A stretch of 6,845 bases of DNA from positions 9,717 through 16,561 of the forward strand of contig MFZI01000028.1 of the NCBI GenBank assembly GCA_001789355.1, read 5' to 3'. Positions 6,299-6,845 of this stretch are shown one piece after another (position 1 is the stretch's first letter; each line of letters begins with the position of its first letter). The translations under genes and the position numbers were made by a program. The notes beneath the pieces were generated by a model. That model did no database searches, was not told the DNA's origin, and worked only from the letters and a program-made list of their open reading frames with translations. This DNA is from Candidatus Roizmanbacteria bacterium RIFCSPHIGHO2_01_FULL_39_8 (GTDB lineage: Bacteria; Patescibacteriota; Microgenomatia; UBA1406; GWC2-37-13).

Positions 6299-6845
6299 GG
6301 AAAAGAAGTTCTCTAAAATGTTTTATTAAATTAAATCGAAATGCCGATCTTAATATTATAAGGTAGCTTATTCCTCCAATCAATATTGTAAACGATAAGG
6401 TCGGAAATGAAGTTTTTAAATATGTGAGAAGTGCCCACATAACCAGTCCTGTAAGAATCGCTGAAATAATAGCTTTACTAATAGAACCCAAGAAATTTAT
6501 CTGTATCATCTTTTTCGCATGATACACCACAACGACGAAAGTTAAAGCTAAAATTACCTGCGTTATTGGAAAACCATAGAAGCCAAATAGGTTAGTTAAA
6601 TATACGGTCAAAATCCAATTGGCTGCTGTCCAAAAAGACATAAGTATGAGAGGTATTTTTACTTTTCCCATAGCATTAAACAGATTAATAAAAGGAGTAG
6701 AGTATGATGCCAGGAATGCTGATATGCAAAATAGATAGAATAAGGGTAGTGCCGGTTGCCATTTATTATATTTAGGAATTAAATCTAGAAGTTTTGGCAT
6801 AATCAAAACTAATACGATCATAGTTGGGGCCAAGAGTAGAGTCTG
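6291..6845 (-). CDS. Wzx/MATE-type polysaccharide flippase, C-terminal part
   Basis: The reading frame is open to the right edge, so the true start lies outside; an internal TTG at 6833 is not a convincing start. The visible 184 residues carry about six hydrophobic segments (roughly 8-22, 33-56, 64-84, 90-109, 121-142, 149-165). FINLFNAMGKVKIPLILMS (52-70), NWILTVYLTNLFGFYGFPI (76-94) and the short basic C-terminus match the second half of Wzx-like oligosaccharide flippases (MATE/MurJ/Wzx superfamily: '..GK.k......n..l...li..fG..G.a'). Such proteins move undecaprenyl-diphosphate-linked oligosaccharides to the outer face. Its place upstream of a GT2 and a nucleotide-sugar enzyme on the same strand supports this. 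It overlaps the next gene by 8 bases. Confidence 0.82.
   Translation of the reverse strand, partial: QTLLLAPTMIVLVLIMPKLLDLIPKYNKWQPALPLFYLFCISAFLASYSTPFINLFNAMGKVKIPLILMSFWTAANWILTVYLTNLFGFYGFPITQVILALTFVVVVYHAKKMIQINFLGSISKAIISAILTGLVMWALLTYLKTSFPTLSFTILIGGISYLIILRSAFRFNLIKHFRELLFHG

Noticed and set aside
6831..6833. TTG start for the flippase gene
   Set aside because: The frame stays open with hydrophobic residues to the window edge and the visible part is only the family's C-terminal half, so the gene is truncated by the window.
1..6845. CRISPR arrays, tRNA or rRNA genes, insertion sequences, riboswitches
   Set aside because: No spaced direct repeats, RNA-gene landmarks, transposase motifs or flanking inverted repeats were seen, and essentially no noncoding space exists to hold them.

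Overview
The window is an AT-rich, extremely compact bacterial locus for cell-surface polysaccharide or glycoprotein-glycan assembly. Six of the seven genes make glycosyltransferases, likely glycosyltransferases or a lipid-linked oligosaccharide flippase, and one makes an extended SDR nucleotide-sugar enzyme. TGA acts as a stop and no start has a clear Shine-Dalgarno sequence. With the two large, apparently uncharacterised polytopic proteins, this fits a Candidate Phyla Radiation (Patescibacteria) genome, perhaps Microgenomates-like. That placement is inference from style and remembered family resemblance; the window has no phylogenetic marker.

Layout. On the minus strand, read from the right edge: the C-terminal part of a Wzx/MATE-type flippase (6291-6845, runs off the window), a WaaE-like GT2 glycosyltransferase (5381-6298, overlapping it by 8 bases), and an NAD(P)-dependent epimerase/dehydratase (4472-5377, 3 bases further on). 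The minus-strand series then breaks. A plus-strand island of two tandem paralogous genes (1051-2754 and 2751-4475, joined by an ATGA overlap) fills 3.4 kb. The minus strand resumes with a WbbL-like GT2 glycosyltransferase (241-1059) and the first 81 codons of an ArnT/PMT-like GT-C glycosyltransferase (1-244), also joined by ATGA.

The island is fitted into the minus-strand cluster with no spacer. At its head, the two divergent start codons overlap within the 9 bases 1051-1059. At its tail, the two convergent stop codons share the 4 bases 4472-4475. With these starts, only 3 bases of the window (5378-5380) are outside a coding sequence, so promoters and any terminators must lie inside genes. 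Candidate promoters are a plus-strand TATAAT at 1014-1019 and a minus-strand extended -10 at 1067-1075. The latter would give a nearly leaderless mRNA for the WbbL-like gene.

How the genes could work together (inference): the SDR enzyme makes a modified NDP-sugar, the GT2 enzymes add sugars to a lipid carrier on the cytoplasmic face, the flippase moves the product across, and the GT-C-type proteins (ArnT-like and the paralogous pair) transfer sugars from polyprenyl-phosphate donors, or process the glycan, on the outer face. The paralogous pair is the least understood and most interesting part: about 55-60% identical by hand alignment, with a conserved HGxDAIWH loop motif, a strongly conserved central loop and two pairs of conserved cysteines in regions predicted to be outside the membrane.
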